A stretch of 64,000 nucleotides of DNA. It comes from Syngnathus acus (lineage: Eukaryota; Chordata; Actinopteri; Syngnathiformes; Syngnathidae). Shown in pieces: positions 46,861 to 58,559 of the stretch. The stretch spans positions 1,361,967 to 1,425,966 of the forward strand of contig NC_051091.1 of NCBI RefSeq assembly GCF_901709675.1, written 5' to 3'. Position 1 is the stretch's first letter. Every line of letters begins with the position of its first letter. The notes under the pieces were generated by a model that ran no database searches, was not told the DNA's origin, and saw nothing but the letters and a program-made list of their open reading frames with translations. The translations under genes and the position numbers were made by a program.

Positions 46861-47083
46861 TACAAAAACAGCTATGGATTGGATATCCGGCAATTCATCA
46901 GGCAATCAAAGAGAAATTGGATATCTGCCAATGCAGGCGCAGTGTAAACAAACAGATTGGATTCAACCGGTAACTGGCAGCCTGGAGTAATATCGATCGA
47001 TCGTGCTGCAGGTTGAGCTCGGTGGAAAAGCCAGCCCGGGCCAACTTAACTGAATGTAAGGTTCAATATCTGTATTATTTATG

Positions 47084-47426
47084 TACAGTGGTGCCTTGAC
47101 TTCTGTGCTCATGCTTGTAACTCAAAATACTCATATCTCAAAACAACTTCCCACATTGGAATGAAAATGCCATTGATCCGTTCCACTCCGAAACCTAAAA
47201 GAAATGTGTTTTTAATGAGGCAAAAATAGACTTTACATTATCATCCTACATAAAAAAATAAAAGTATAACATTATTAGATAAAACTTGAAAAATCAAACA
47301 GTTTGTGCATCATCATTTCATACTTTAGTCAGTGTATTTCTGGTGTGCCCGTTTTGGCCGCCGGGATGCAATATAAGATAGACTACGTACTTTTCCACTT
47401 GGTGATGAAACAAAGGTACCACTGTA
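47084..47426. mobile_element. MITE-like element with TA ends (mariner/Tigger-like)
   Basis: The left end TACAGTGGTGCCTTGACT and right end CAAAGGTACCACTGTA are imperfect inverted repeats flanked by TA. Inside, 'TTGTAACTCAAAATACTCATATCTCAAAACAACTTCCCACATTGGAATG' (shown only to indicate the style) follows a dispersed family I recognise from fish. At about 340 bp with no transposase it would be non-autonomous. Confidence 0.7.
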
Positions 47427-48820
47427 TTGTTCACATCCCTGTTTTCACTGCTCAGTGTTGAACCTACCGCTAACCCCTAACCCCCTAAACCCTAAAACAG
47501 TACACATCTCAATTCTACAGTGTATGCAAAGCTTAATTGAGCTAGTCAGCATCTGATAAGTTCAAAACGGTTATAATTTAGCTACCGTCCTGCACTGATT
47601 TCATTCCGAATAATTGAATATCTTTTTGCATTCCAAGCACAGAGGTTGTGAGATGTGGCAAGAGCCTTTTGCTTGAGCTAAAAAAAAGAAAAAACAATGA
47701 TGAAAGTAGCATGCCTGGCAGCGTTTGGTCGTCGTCATGGAAACGCTCTACTCATCAAAAAGCCAAAGAGCCCAAAACACTAAGAGAAACAAAAACAAGA
47801 CTAGATGTCACACTAGGGGTTCACACTAAAGCAATAGCCTAAAAGTGCTGCCTTTCGCTTCTCGCGCCGACCGTTTTGTCGCCGGAATCGACCACGATTT
47901 GCATCCATCCAGCTCATTTGTTAATAGGCTACTACAGTACAGCATGTATGTACGATGTAAATACTTGCATGTTGGGAAGCACCAATGTTATTCTTATATT
48001 ATGTTGGGTTTTGTGTCCTTGTGTCTTTTTTTTATAATAAAGAAAAATATACTCCAAAAGCAAGTCCAGAAAGCATAAAGCCTATCGCAGTTTGGGTGCT
48101 TCACAGAGGTGCTTCTACTCACCCTGGAGGTAAATGAGCTCGTTAGTATTATTCATTATTATGAATACGATTACTTATTTCTATAATTCCCTGCTTGTGT
48201 TTACATTTTCAAATGATCACTTAATGATGGATGATCATTATGCATCATCATTGTTAATTCCGTCATGACACATAGCGAGTCTTAACCACAATGGACCGGT
48301 ACAGAGTCCGCATCACAGTAGGTGCTGCACCGATCCGCCTGTCCCCGCCTTTGGCAGCCGCCCAGATCACTCTGCACCTGACCGCTTTGACCTTTGACAC
48401 AGGTAGTGAGCCTTTCAGGCTTCGCCCATCTAGGCCCCATGACTTCTATAATGATAGTTTCTTTAATTTTATTCTATTTTCCACCATTTGTGACATTTGG
48501 CTTAAATGACTTAAACAAACAAAAACCAGGGCAGTAGATGGTTTGACTTTAGGTTTTTTAATATTTTTTCATGATTCAAACAATCATGTAAATAAAAACA
48601 AGCAATCATGTAACTTAAACATTATGGAATGGAGGATGCTTTTCCATTTTTGGTCACTGGGTGGCAGCTTGAGATCATACATAAGGTAATAAGAGTGCGC
48701 TCACATTGGCCTTGACTAATACAAATAATAAAAATGAAGCAACACTGCCCCTACTACTATATACAGTAAGACTGCTTGTGCTGTGCGTGAGAAAAAATAT
48801 ATTTTCTTTTATACTCGTAC

Positions 48821-48900
48821 AGTCGCCTCCTAAAGTATTGGAACGGGAAGGTCAATTGCTTTGTTTCAGCAATACATTACAAACTGCTTTTTTTTTTCTT
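48821..48900. mobile_element. Tc1-like transposon relic
   Basis: ACAGTCGCCTCCTAAAGTAT followed by TGGAACGGGAAGGTCAATTG and CTTTGTTT matches the terminal sequence of a very common teleost element that I recall as Tc1-like. Only one end is visible. Confidence 0.5.
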
Positions 48901-49961
48901 TCTTTCTTTTTTTACTTTGGATTTGTTTGTTTTATTACTAAAATTGTTGTTAACCAAACAGGAAGACTCTAGAGGCAGATGCTAGATGCTCTGTCAAAAC
49001 AAATCTGAAGCTAAAACAACAACGAAACCCCCAGAAACAAACGAGGCTGCATTACAGGCCAGAAAAAGCTTTTGAAATGCTGAAAGCAATATTCTGCTGA
49101 AGTTAATGGCTTGCAGGCTTTATGCAGATACATTTTTCCTGGGAACTGCAAGACAAAATGCTTTAGTAGTCTTTAGAATTGATGTGCTGCTACTATTATG
49201 AGTCGTATCATCAATAAAAACTAGTCAGCCTGATTTTAGGAGCAGCCATGCAAGACCAAGCCATGAATTGACCAAGTTTCACAGATAAGCTTGTGTGTTT
49301 TGCAGATCCTTTATTATTTGGGATGTTGTCTTTTGGTGTTTATGTCCCCCAAATTGGATTGGCTATGCCCAATGTTTGTGCAATAGCACTGATGAATTTT
49401 CTTCTAAATGGCTGGCTTTTCTCCCATTGACAGCTTGCTGGGCTTTTTTTTTTTTTTTGCTTAACAGCAAATTCCGTTTTTTTTCCAGGTGAAACCCAAA
49501 GCCAAATGCGAGCACTAGCATTTAGAAAGGAATACAATCAAATCAAAGCTGGACTTCTGAGCCTCTTTCATCTAAATCTTTTGATCTGCAATCCAAATGT
49601 CTTTTCTATACAACAAAAAGGAATCCATCGTCACGTTCCAAGACTTTTGGAGGGGAATTGGATGTGTTTTATTCGGTTGAAATTGCAGGTTAGGAGGAGA
49701 TTGGTGACATCACACTTGCATTATGGACTACTACATAGGTCACAGTTTCCATGGAGATGCATTTCATTGGAGTTCATGTTCTGGGATGATGAATAATGCC
49801 ACGTGGGCCGTGTCTTTGCACGCGAATTGGGGTTTAGTCATCTGACCAGAAAAACAAAACAAAAGACAGAATCAGAGGGATCACTTGTGTTGTTTTCATG
49901 AGACAAAATAGGGAGCACTCGCCAAATCACTTAATCCTTCTTCCGTTCATCCTGGGGTAAA

Positions 49962-52900
49962 TCACTTGGATAATTTGGTGATGACGCGAATCAGCGCTCC
50001 ATTTTCATCCTTCAGTCTTTGGTTTTCTGTATGAAGTTCTGCTTTGACCTGAGCAGGAAATAATGCAGACAATAAATACAATCATATAATACAAGATGTC
50101 CTTTGCAGCCGAGGTAGGAAGTGGATCTGAGTGAGTAGGTGAGATGCTTTAAGATTTGCATTTCTAACATAACAGGAAGTCTTCATTGTATAGATACTGT
50201 ATGTTACATCCAGCTTTCTTTTTCAAATCCAGTGTTATGAGGATGTGGACGTAATGACTCAGTGGCTATAATACAGACAATATTTCTTCTTATTGTTCCC
50301 ATTTAAGTACTTTGGGAAAAAATCGAATCATCATGACGACATAAAATTCCTGGAAAGCCCACAGTGCTACTTTGTTTCACGGGCCTATTTTCAGACCAGA
50401 GCTGCCACGTTTGCATTGAGGTCTCATTCGCTGAAGAACACAGAGGTTGTTGTTTAGCAGATGTTGACGACCAGGATCCCGACCGGGGGCTTCGGCACCA
50501 CCACCACCGCAGTGCCACAAGAAGCACAATGGTGACAAGCTGTGTCAGACGGACGACCACACCAACCAACAAGATACTAGGGTCTTTCCCTTATTTCCGT
50601 AATCATACTTTGGAAACACTAGACGAGACGACACATACTATACCTTTACTTGTTCTTCCATCTCAGATATCTTCTTGGTGAGACTTCGACTGTCCTATGA
50701 GCAAACAAATAACTGGAAAAGTACAGTATTCTTTCATATCATACAGTGGTGAAGTCCCATTATTGTCTTGGGGAATCCTTGAAATGAAGGTCACACTTGA
50801 TGAGGCCATGCTCAGCCCATATTGCCCAGGTTATTGGGGCTTCCTTTGGACAAAATAGGAGATCCTGAAATTCATCCAAAAGGGCTCCTTCAAACCAATA
50901 TGGAGAGACTCCTCTTTGACAGCCATGGGCACACAATTTAATATTGTTCAATAAAACTTGAGGCAGATGCTAAAATAGATCATTTTTTGTTTGTCAGGAC
51001 CTCTACAATAAAAGCCTCCATAAACACGTGATCCATTCATCTGAGGATAGTATTGAAGCCAACAATTCCGAAACTTTAAAATACACTTTGTCTTGTTCGA
51101 TTTATGTCTGTTACCTTTTTCTCTGTTTCGAGCATGGTGGAACCCAGTTCGCTTTTCCTCTCCTTCTGCTGCAATGGAAAAAAATATGAATTGCGCTATT
51201 TTAATGCAGATTTTACAACCCAGAGGTATTTTCGTAGATTGCTGTTACCTGAGCTCTTTGCAGTTGCTCCTGGATCACAACTAATTCCTGTTTACTGGTT
51301 TCCAGTCTAGACTTGAGCCTTTGATTGGTGACCAGCGCTTTTTCATACATCTGCAAAACATGTTTATTTGTTCCCCCCGTATTTCAGAACAGTTCTCAGG
51401 TGACTTAATAAAATGGGTAAAGCATCAAAATTCAGTGCAGAGACAAAAATGAACTAAAAAAAAAATCACTCGTGAATTTCTTCATCACAGAGTAAAACTG
51501 TGTTGTGGATCTGTGCATGTGGTGCATGCAGCAGAAAGAAATAGCCTGTCTACCACACATTGACTACTCCAGCAGTTGCTTAAAAGCAAAAAAAAAAAGC
51601 ATCACGTGCCTTTTTGTAATCATTCCGCGCCATCTCCTCTTCTGCCTTTTTTCTGGCCGACAATCTGTTCTCCCGTCGTGAGAAGTACGACTCGGCATGG
51701 TTTCCCGTCGTGTCGTTGGAGAGGTCCGACATGCCGGATGAGTTCAGTCTAGAAAACAGAATAGACTTAGCTATTTGGATAACTGGAGCTTGCAGGATTG
51801 ACCTGATTTAGCATGAGTTACAAGCAAGAAATCCTACCTAGATAGTCGCTCATGCTGAAATAGAGGAGAAATGTGTTAAACATTTGCTTGGAATAAAATA
51901 ACTTATGTACATCAGGGCTCATACGTAAGATTAAAAGTATAAAGACATTTACGTGCAAGTGTTATTAAGTTTTCAAAGAATAAAAAGGGAAAGGATGAGC
52001 ATTTACTTCATGGTACCTTTTTAAAAAACCCTCGACTTACTCTACTGCAGCAGTCATCATATAAAATCATTTGCATTTGCGTCACTATTTACGTTAACCT
52101 CAAATAGAGACTTTTTTTTCTTCTAAGCAAAGTTTTGAAAATTCCAAGCTCAGTACGTGAACTCAGGCTTGAGTCAACCAACCCTGAAATAAACTAAAGA
52201 AAACACAGCCAAAAAAGGCCATGTCCGTCACAGTTGGATTTATTATTGAAGCCCCCTGGAAGATGACTTTAGAACTTTCTGTGACGGACGAACAAACGAA
52301 TGATAATAGCAGCTCCAATTTTGCATGCATGGTAGGACGATTGACAACTCAAAATTTTCCGGTGTGGTTGAGAATGCGCCTATTTGTTCGTCTATAGGTG
52401 CCCTGCAATTGGCTTGCGACAAATTCAGGGCACCTATTGCTCGAAAAATGTTGGATAAACGGTTGGGAAAATGAATGAAGGTATACAAACATGGATGAAT
52501 TCATCATGAATGAATTCAAAAAAGGAACCCTAACCCTCCTTTTTACAGTCCCCTTAATGGTGACAAAAAGTGGGTCAAACAGACACCCTGTCAACGCTTA
52601 CGTGGAGCAAACAGGCCTCACAAAGATACAAACCAGGTTGTGTAAACACCCCTAGATCTTCCCTCAGACATTTACGAGAATTCTGGAGCTTGGGCAGGCA
52701 GCAGCAGATGCACTCAGCGGAGCCTCTGGTTTAAATGGAAGGGATATCACGTATAAACAGTCTGATTGAAAAGAACCTAAGTGTTGTGATCTGTCCTCAC
52801 TCGGTCCCATTGGGACAACTTGACTCCTGACCGCTTATTCCCCAGTGGAAAATGTGAGTTTCCCGCAGGAAGAGCGGGAAAGATAAACAACCATAAATAC

Positions 52901-53622
52901 TGCGACTGAGTTCCCATAAGCGGATCCAAGGGCTTCTTGTCTCTCTCACTCAATCTTCTCTTACCTTCTAACTATTCTATTAACATTTCCACATTCTCCA
53001 AGTTTAACAACATTTCTGGTTGTTCATGTTCAACAAGATTGAGGTCTTGGAGACATCTGAATGTGTAAGACCAAATTCAGCTTAGTGAGTAGCTAAGGCA
53101 GGAGTAATCAAAGTACCTGCTCTGTTTTTTATTGCATGAAGAGTTTACATGATCAAGTCCTGCAATATACGTTGCATTCATGTGGTTGTTATTTTGTCCA
53201 AAAATGGGTTCATTAGAATGCATTTATAGTTATTTGTCTTCATTTATAGATGATGCCCTCCAAAATTCTTTATCTCATCAACTCTGTTGATCATATCAAC
53301 TATCTATGCTCGCGGCGTATAGTGACAGGCAGAAAATGTAAATCTAGGTTGGGAAACACAGCAGCAGTTTATTTCCCCAACAAAGAGGGTCTTCATTTTA
53401 ATACAAATTACAGCGGATGCAAATAAAAAGTGACAAATTGATTCAACTCAAATTCCTCCGTTAGTGATAGAAAATCAAAGCCGACAAACTTACCCTCAGA
53501 CTCTCGTTGGCCGAGGACGATGAAGATGAAGAAGAGTCAGAAGGCGACTTCCTGACGCGTGGATGATCTTTGCTGTGAGCCAGTTGGCATGACATGCTTC
53601 TGGCTTCCTCAAGCCTCTGCAT
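49962..53622 (-). CDS. ppp1r12b: protein phosphatase 1 regulatory subunit 12B, small-subunit (M20/M21-like) form, 7 exons
   Basis: PPP1R12 proteins target PP1 to myosin. PPP1R12B also makes a small muscle subunit corresponding to its C terminus. Exons in transcript order are 53622-53494, 51854-51838, 51748-51610, 51350-51249, 51168-51115, 50694-50650 and 50048-49962, totalling 573 nt or 190 aa, in frame throughout. Exon 1 opens MQRLEEARSM and has a run of eight serines. The coiled coil runs from about residue 60 (AEEEMARNDYKK, MYEKALVTNQRLKSRLE, SRSLTKKISEMEE) to the near-invariant family C terminus ENQRLKDENGALIRVITKLSK. No ankyrin repeats are present, and igfn1 occupies the upstream DNA on the same strand. 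Exon 1 could also be an internal exon of a longer transcript; no good acceptor precedes it. Intron 3 has a GC donor. Confidence 0.85.
51838..51854 (-). CDS. ppp1r12b: ppp1r12b exon 2, 17-nt microexon
   Basis: Between TATTTCAG and GTAGGA lie 17 nt encoding HERLS plus two bases of an arginine codon completed by exon 3. Phase fits both neighbours. Because 17 is not a multiple of three, skipping it would shift the frame. Confidence 0.7.
51855..53493. other. ppp1r12b intron 1
   Basis: A 1.6-kb intron with GTAAGT donor. It includes a perfect 12-bp inverted repeat (52394-52437) and otherwise unremarkable AT-rich DNA. No exon was supported. Confidence 0.5.
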
Positions 53623-54487
53623 GCAGCTCTTCCACCTCGATGAAAATACACCCCGAAAAAGATGAGGGCAAATACCCCATTTAACCAGGATTTATGGTGA
53701 GGGAGTTCATTAGATGCTTAAATGATGGTGAGCTATTGAAACTGAAGAGCAGCAGAGGTGGGACATTGGAGTGGGCGGGCCTGTGTCTGTGCAGCGTGCA
53801 TCTGACAAGTCTGACATGGTGAAATGAATTGTTGAGATATATGATAGGATTTTTACAGGATGAGAGGACTAGTTGTTGGGGCCTAGGATATGATCATAAT
53901 GAGCGGAATTTTCCAATGTAACAATCTGTTGGCTACAAGTGGCACCTCTTCATTTGTAAATCTGATGAATAGCATGTGTTGAGTGGTCCGAGACGTTCAC
54001 TTATAAATGTGGCCATTACATCAGGAAAGAAACAAAGAATCCATCTGTACGGGTGGAGGAGGGGGATTTGACTATTACTCAGGCAGAAAAAAAACAAGTG
54101 GATGGGTCAAGTAGCTGAGCTTTTTTTAAAACCACCAATTTCTGCCTGGTTTAAGAACTGCATACTTGTGTTTTTCAGCACATTTACAAGCATGATGCAG
54201 CAGTAGTTCGCCAAATGCCGTCCAATCAGAAGAAATTGCATCTCTTGCCAGTGTGTACATGATAATATTGTGAACAGGAATGCTGTTGTCACTGCAAAGC
54301 TTTCGGGGGCCACCAGTGCAGGCAGCCCCTCTCAATTATTATTTGTCGCCCCTAACCTACTCTGAAGTGGGCAGGTGCAAGATTGAGTGAGGAGTAGCAG
54401 CTGTCCGATGAACAAACACTTTAATCAGTTATTACAGCAATAAAATAGTGGGTCATTGCTCCGTATGCAGACATGACGACAACATTG
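53623..54487. other. intergenic region igfn1 / ppp1r12b
   Basis: Only 0.87 kb separates the igfn1 stop codon from the ppp1r12b start on the same strand. It must hold the igfn1 3' UTR and the ppp1r12b promoter. I see neither a clear minus-strand AATAAA nor a classic TATA box. No ORF is convincing. Confidence 0.45.
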
Positions 54488-57400
54488 CTACAGGTATTCT
54501 GTTGTAGCTTCCATGGTCCATGTCCTTCTCTCTGTAAACAAATACACAGAAAGCAGATAGTTTCAATTAAATTCCACACAATCTTTTATAATATTATACT
54601 TATAGCATAATTGGGGGGGTGCACACGCTACAACAAATCGGACAAGACTGCTTAAATGTTAACTATGTTATATACTTCTTGACCTTTCGTTTTCCATGCT
54701 GTGCAGTAGTGATGCCATGAGTTGTGAGTTTAATTCATTCTGTGACCCAGATCATACCTGAATTTACCCATATGCCAAAAACGTGTAAGCCAATGTACCG
54801 TACGTAAAAAAGCATGATATTTACCTCTGACTTTCAGCATCATGGAGCACTCTGCTGACCCCAGATGGTTCTCAACAACAACTTTGTATTCACCGCCGTC
54901 GTTGGCACCCACCCTCAGTATAAGCAGGGAACAGACACCACACACGTTGGTGATGTAGTAGTTGCTATTGACGCTCAGGTTCACGTCGTCATGGTACCAT
55001 GCCACACGGGGGGCCGGGTCCCCCTTGACTGCACAGCTCATGTGACACTCGTAGCCTTCTGGAGGAATATGGCGCCTCAGTGGGGTGATGAATGACGGGG
55101 CTGACGATAGGTCCACAGATTTCCTCGGTGGAACATTCACCTTGAACCTCTCTGTAGTGCAAAGACAAAATACGCCTGTCAATTCGTAATTAAAATTGAG
55201 CATCAAAAATAATTAGTGATTACTAATCGTTACACCTCTACCATGCTGATAAACGACTTACAATCAAGCTTTATGTTGCAGCCTGGTCCTTAAAAGATAA
55301 TATATATAAAGAAAAGATAATGGATGCAATATATTATTACCTCTTTCCTTCTTAATTTCAAACGCAGGTGAAACAGATGGTGCTGATAGGCCCATGTCAT
55401 TTTTCGCGTACACCCTGAAGTGATATTGGCGTCCAGGCACAATATCTACAACAGTAAACTTGTTGTTGAAGAGGTTTTCTGCCACTGTCCTCCAAGTGGG
55501 CTTGAAGGAGTCCCGCTTGGTTATGACATAGTGCAGCCTGTCGTCTTTTGTCTCGTCTGGAGAGGGCGCCCAGGACACAGTGACGGTTCCTGGGACGTTC
55601 TGATACAGCTCCACAGGACCTGGAGGCTTGGGATCATCTAAAACGTTGATGAAGAGAAAGAAAATACAGATTTTCATATACACTGTTTATTTTGTTGGTC
55701 AGTCATGCTGACATTTACCTGTTACCCTAATTTCCACGTTGAAGCTCTCTTGGCCGACGAGATTCTTGACGATAACGGTGTAGACTCCAGAATCGGAGCG
55801 CTCGGATGTCGGGATCAACATTTGAGAAGCTTTATCAGAGTTGGTGACGGTTACGTGCTTGGGGACTAAAGCACCATCTTTCAACCAGGAGACCTCTGGA
55901 AAGGGTGATGCCTGTTGGACAAATACTTTTTAAAATCCACTTGAAATGAAAAATTCACAGCGATTATTGTTGTTGTTTTTTATATTACCTCAAATGGGAT
56001 GTTGAGGCGAACGGTGTTTCCTGCTCTCACGACCACAAAGTTTTTCAAATTGCGATCTTTGAACTTTGGCCATACTTTAGGGGTGAAAATGAAAATATGT
56101 TTCATGTCAATTCAAATGATATTGTTCTTCACATAAACTTGCTACATAGTAGATGAATATTGTCATTTTTCTCATTCAAACGGCATAATCCTTTGGACCT
56201 CATTTCTGGCCCACTGTGCTTGAATTGATTGAGCCACAGAGCAGAAGTAGCACTTTTGTATTCAGCAATTTCAATTCACAACCGCATGGGCAGGGTGTAC
56301 GGGTGTGTAAACATAAAACACAGCTGGAACGAAATGAAATTTGGCTTTACTACCTGAGTGACTCAATGTTGCCGTTGATCAGGGCTGAACCATTTGAGGA
56401 AAATGTTGATTCAAGTCACAATATTCTTCAAATCAAGCTTTAGTGCATTATTCACAAAGTGGAAACATTACAAATGGAGAATTGCATTGGAAGCTATGAC
56501 TGTCATAATGTCTTCATGTATTCATGTCAGCAGAAAGCCATTCATTCATTTGTGGTTCTTCTGACTTTCTTTCTTTCAACTGTCAGCAGACATTCATAGA
56601 AAGCCAATGTCATCCTTCAAATGGATTCTTACCAGGAGGGGGCATGGCAATGATGTGATTGTCAAAGCCTCGAGGTTCTCCATCACCTCCGTAATTGGTA
56701 GCAACTACTCTCACCCAGTAGGCAGCCATGGCCTTTAAGCCACGTACAGTGTAGGTGGTGGTCGTAATTGGGACGGCGTTGCATCGGGTCCAATCTGAGC
56801 TTGCTCCGGGTCTTATTTCCACATAATACCCTTGGGCTTCATCCTGCGACCCTTTCACTTCTTTGGGCTTGGTCCAAGCCAGCGACAAGCTTACGTAGTC
56901 ACTGGATGTTACTCTGAGGTCCGTGACTTTGCCTGGGGGTTCTTCAATAAAAGTAATGTAAGGTAAGAAGACTTTAAACAATGTGCTAAGGTCACATGGA
57001 GGATTCTAGATGACACACGCATACTCATGGGATCTCTTGCAATTACGGTGTCGGATGGATTGCTTGGATCCCCGGGACCCGATAGGTTGATTGCCGACAC
57101 CCTGAATTCATATGCCACTCCCTCACAGACGTCTTTCACCTCGTACTTGGAGTCTAGGGAAATTTTTTTTATTTTTGGCTCATTGTAGCTCATGAAATGA
57201 GTTCCATACCCTTTATTGGTCCTTCTTGGTTTACAAGGCTCCAGTTGTTAGTGCCTTTCTTCCTTTTTTCCAAATGAAAGCCCACTATTTTGGTTCCTCC
57301 GGTGTCGCATGGAGCACTCCAAGCCAAACTAATGCAGTCCTTACAGACACGGACCACTTTGGGTGCCGAAGGCGCTCCCGGATAACCTGTGACAAAAGCT

Positions 57401-58559
57401 TTTTTGACTTTTAACTGATCAGAAAGGTGGCCGAGGCTCATATTGAAGTCTTACGTAATACTCCGGCGGCTATGGCTTCTGTCTGCAGGCAGTCACTAAC
57501 ACCCTCTGAGTTTTGGGCTCTGATCCGATAGCAGTATCTCTTTCCGGGTTCGACATCAGAGTCTCTGTAAACTGTACTGTTGCCACTGATCTGTCCCAGA
57601 CTGGACCATTTATTACGTCCAACCTGCTGCCGTTCTATGATGTAGTTTGTGACTGGACATCCGCCGTCATCCTTTGGCGGTTTCCATTTGAATTCAACAG
57701 ATGTCACAGCACTCTCCAGAATTTCCACGGGTCCTTGCGGTGGTGTAGGTTTGTCTGTGGATGGAATCATTATTGCGCTACCAAATGCCTCACCTTACCG
57801 TAGCATCGGTTCCTTTGACTCACCCAGGACTATAAGTTTGGAAATTGCTTCCGTGGTACCAAATTCATTCTTTATTTTAATTTTGATCTCGCCGCTGTCT
57901 TTCCTTTGACATTTTGCAAGGCGTAGTTTGCTCGATGTGGCTGATTTTTCAATCCTCATATTAAGGGCAGGCAAAAGCTCATCATCGTCCTTGCTCCACT
58001 GAATCTTCATCGGCTCTCCGCCCGAGAATTGAAGCTTCCATTCAGCAGTCTCGCCCGCTTTTACCACCACTGGCTTTGCAAATTTTACAAGAGCACTAGC
58101 ATCAACCTTTGGTGGATCTTTAGGGAGAAGGGGGAAGGTGTTGTTTTAAAAGATCAAAACCAAGACCCCCTCAAAAAAAGAAAAAATGAGTCACTTTTAA
58201 TTCTAACCTTGAATATTCAATGTAGCTTCTGATTTACGTCCATCTGACTCGAACCGATACACAGCTCCATCCTCTTTGTTACAGCAGTCAATTATCAATT
58301 TGTGATGAGCTCCATCTTGAATAATTTTGACCCCATCATCATCATCGGTGAGCTGGTCAGATGAAAATTGATTACCCTTAATCCTTACAAGTATCAACGA
58401 ATTGACGACGATGTTGCTGGAAGATATTACTCACCAGTTTCCCATTTTTGTACCACCTTCCCTTAGCGTTCTCAGTGCTTAATTTACAAAATAACTCTGC
58501 CCGTTCACCTGTAACAGCTGTAGTATCTGACAGGCCGCTGACAAACTGAACACCTTGAT
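54488..58559 (-). CDS. igfn1: igfn1 3' coding exons (J-U): Ig4-Ig7 and four FN3 domains
   Basis: Exons in order are 58559-58435, 58376-58208, 58117-57824, 57754-57455, 57386-57210, 57153-57025, 56941-56633, 56074-55989, 55911-55719, 55637-55341, 55151-54825 and 54531-54488. FN3 hallmarks are VEFKWKPPKDDGGCPVTNY, ISLAWSAPCDTGGTKIVGF, LSLAWTKPKEVKG and VTVSWAPSPDE. Ig hallmarks are VSWLKDGALVPKHV...SDSGVYTV and WYHDDVNLSVNSNYY...GGEYKVVVEN. Phases chain throughout. Two introns, at 58377-58434 and 57154-57209, are only 58 and 56 nt. Confidence 0.92.

Larger units (their letters stand above)
46861..49961. other. intergenic region syt2 / ppp1r12b (convergent genes)
   Basis: The two genes point toward each other. 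The gap contains an inverted-repeat element (47084-47426), a telomere-like run of CCCTAA-type words (about 47468-47500), and a Tc1-like relic (48821-48900). A possible minus-strand AATAAA (TTTATT on plus) at 49668-49673 could serve ppp1r12b. No ORF is convincing. Confidence 0.45.

Noticed and set aside
47468-47500. Telomere-like CCCTAA-type words
   Set aside because: Too short and irregular to be an interstitial telomere array. Similar short runs occur at 41655 and 52525.
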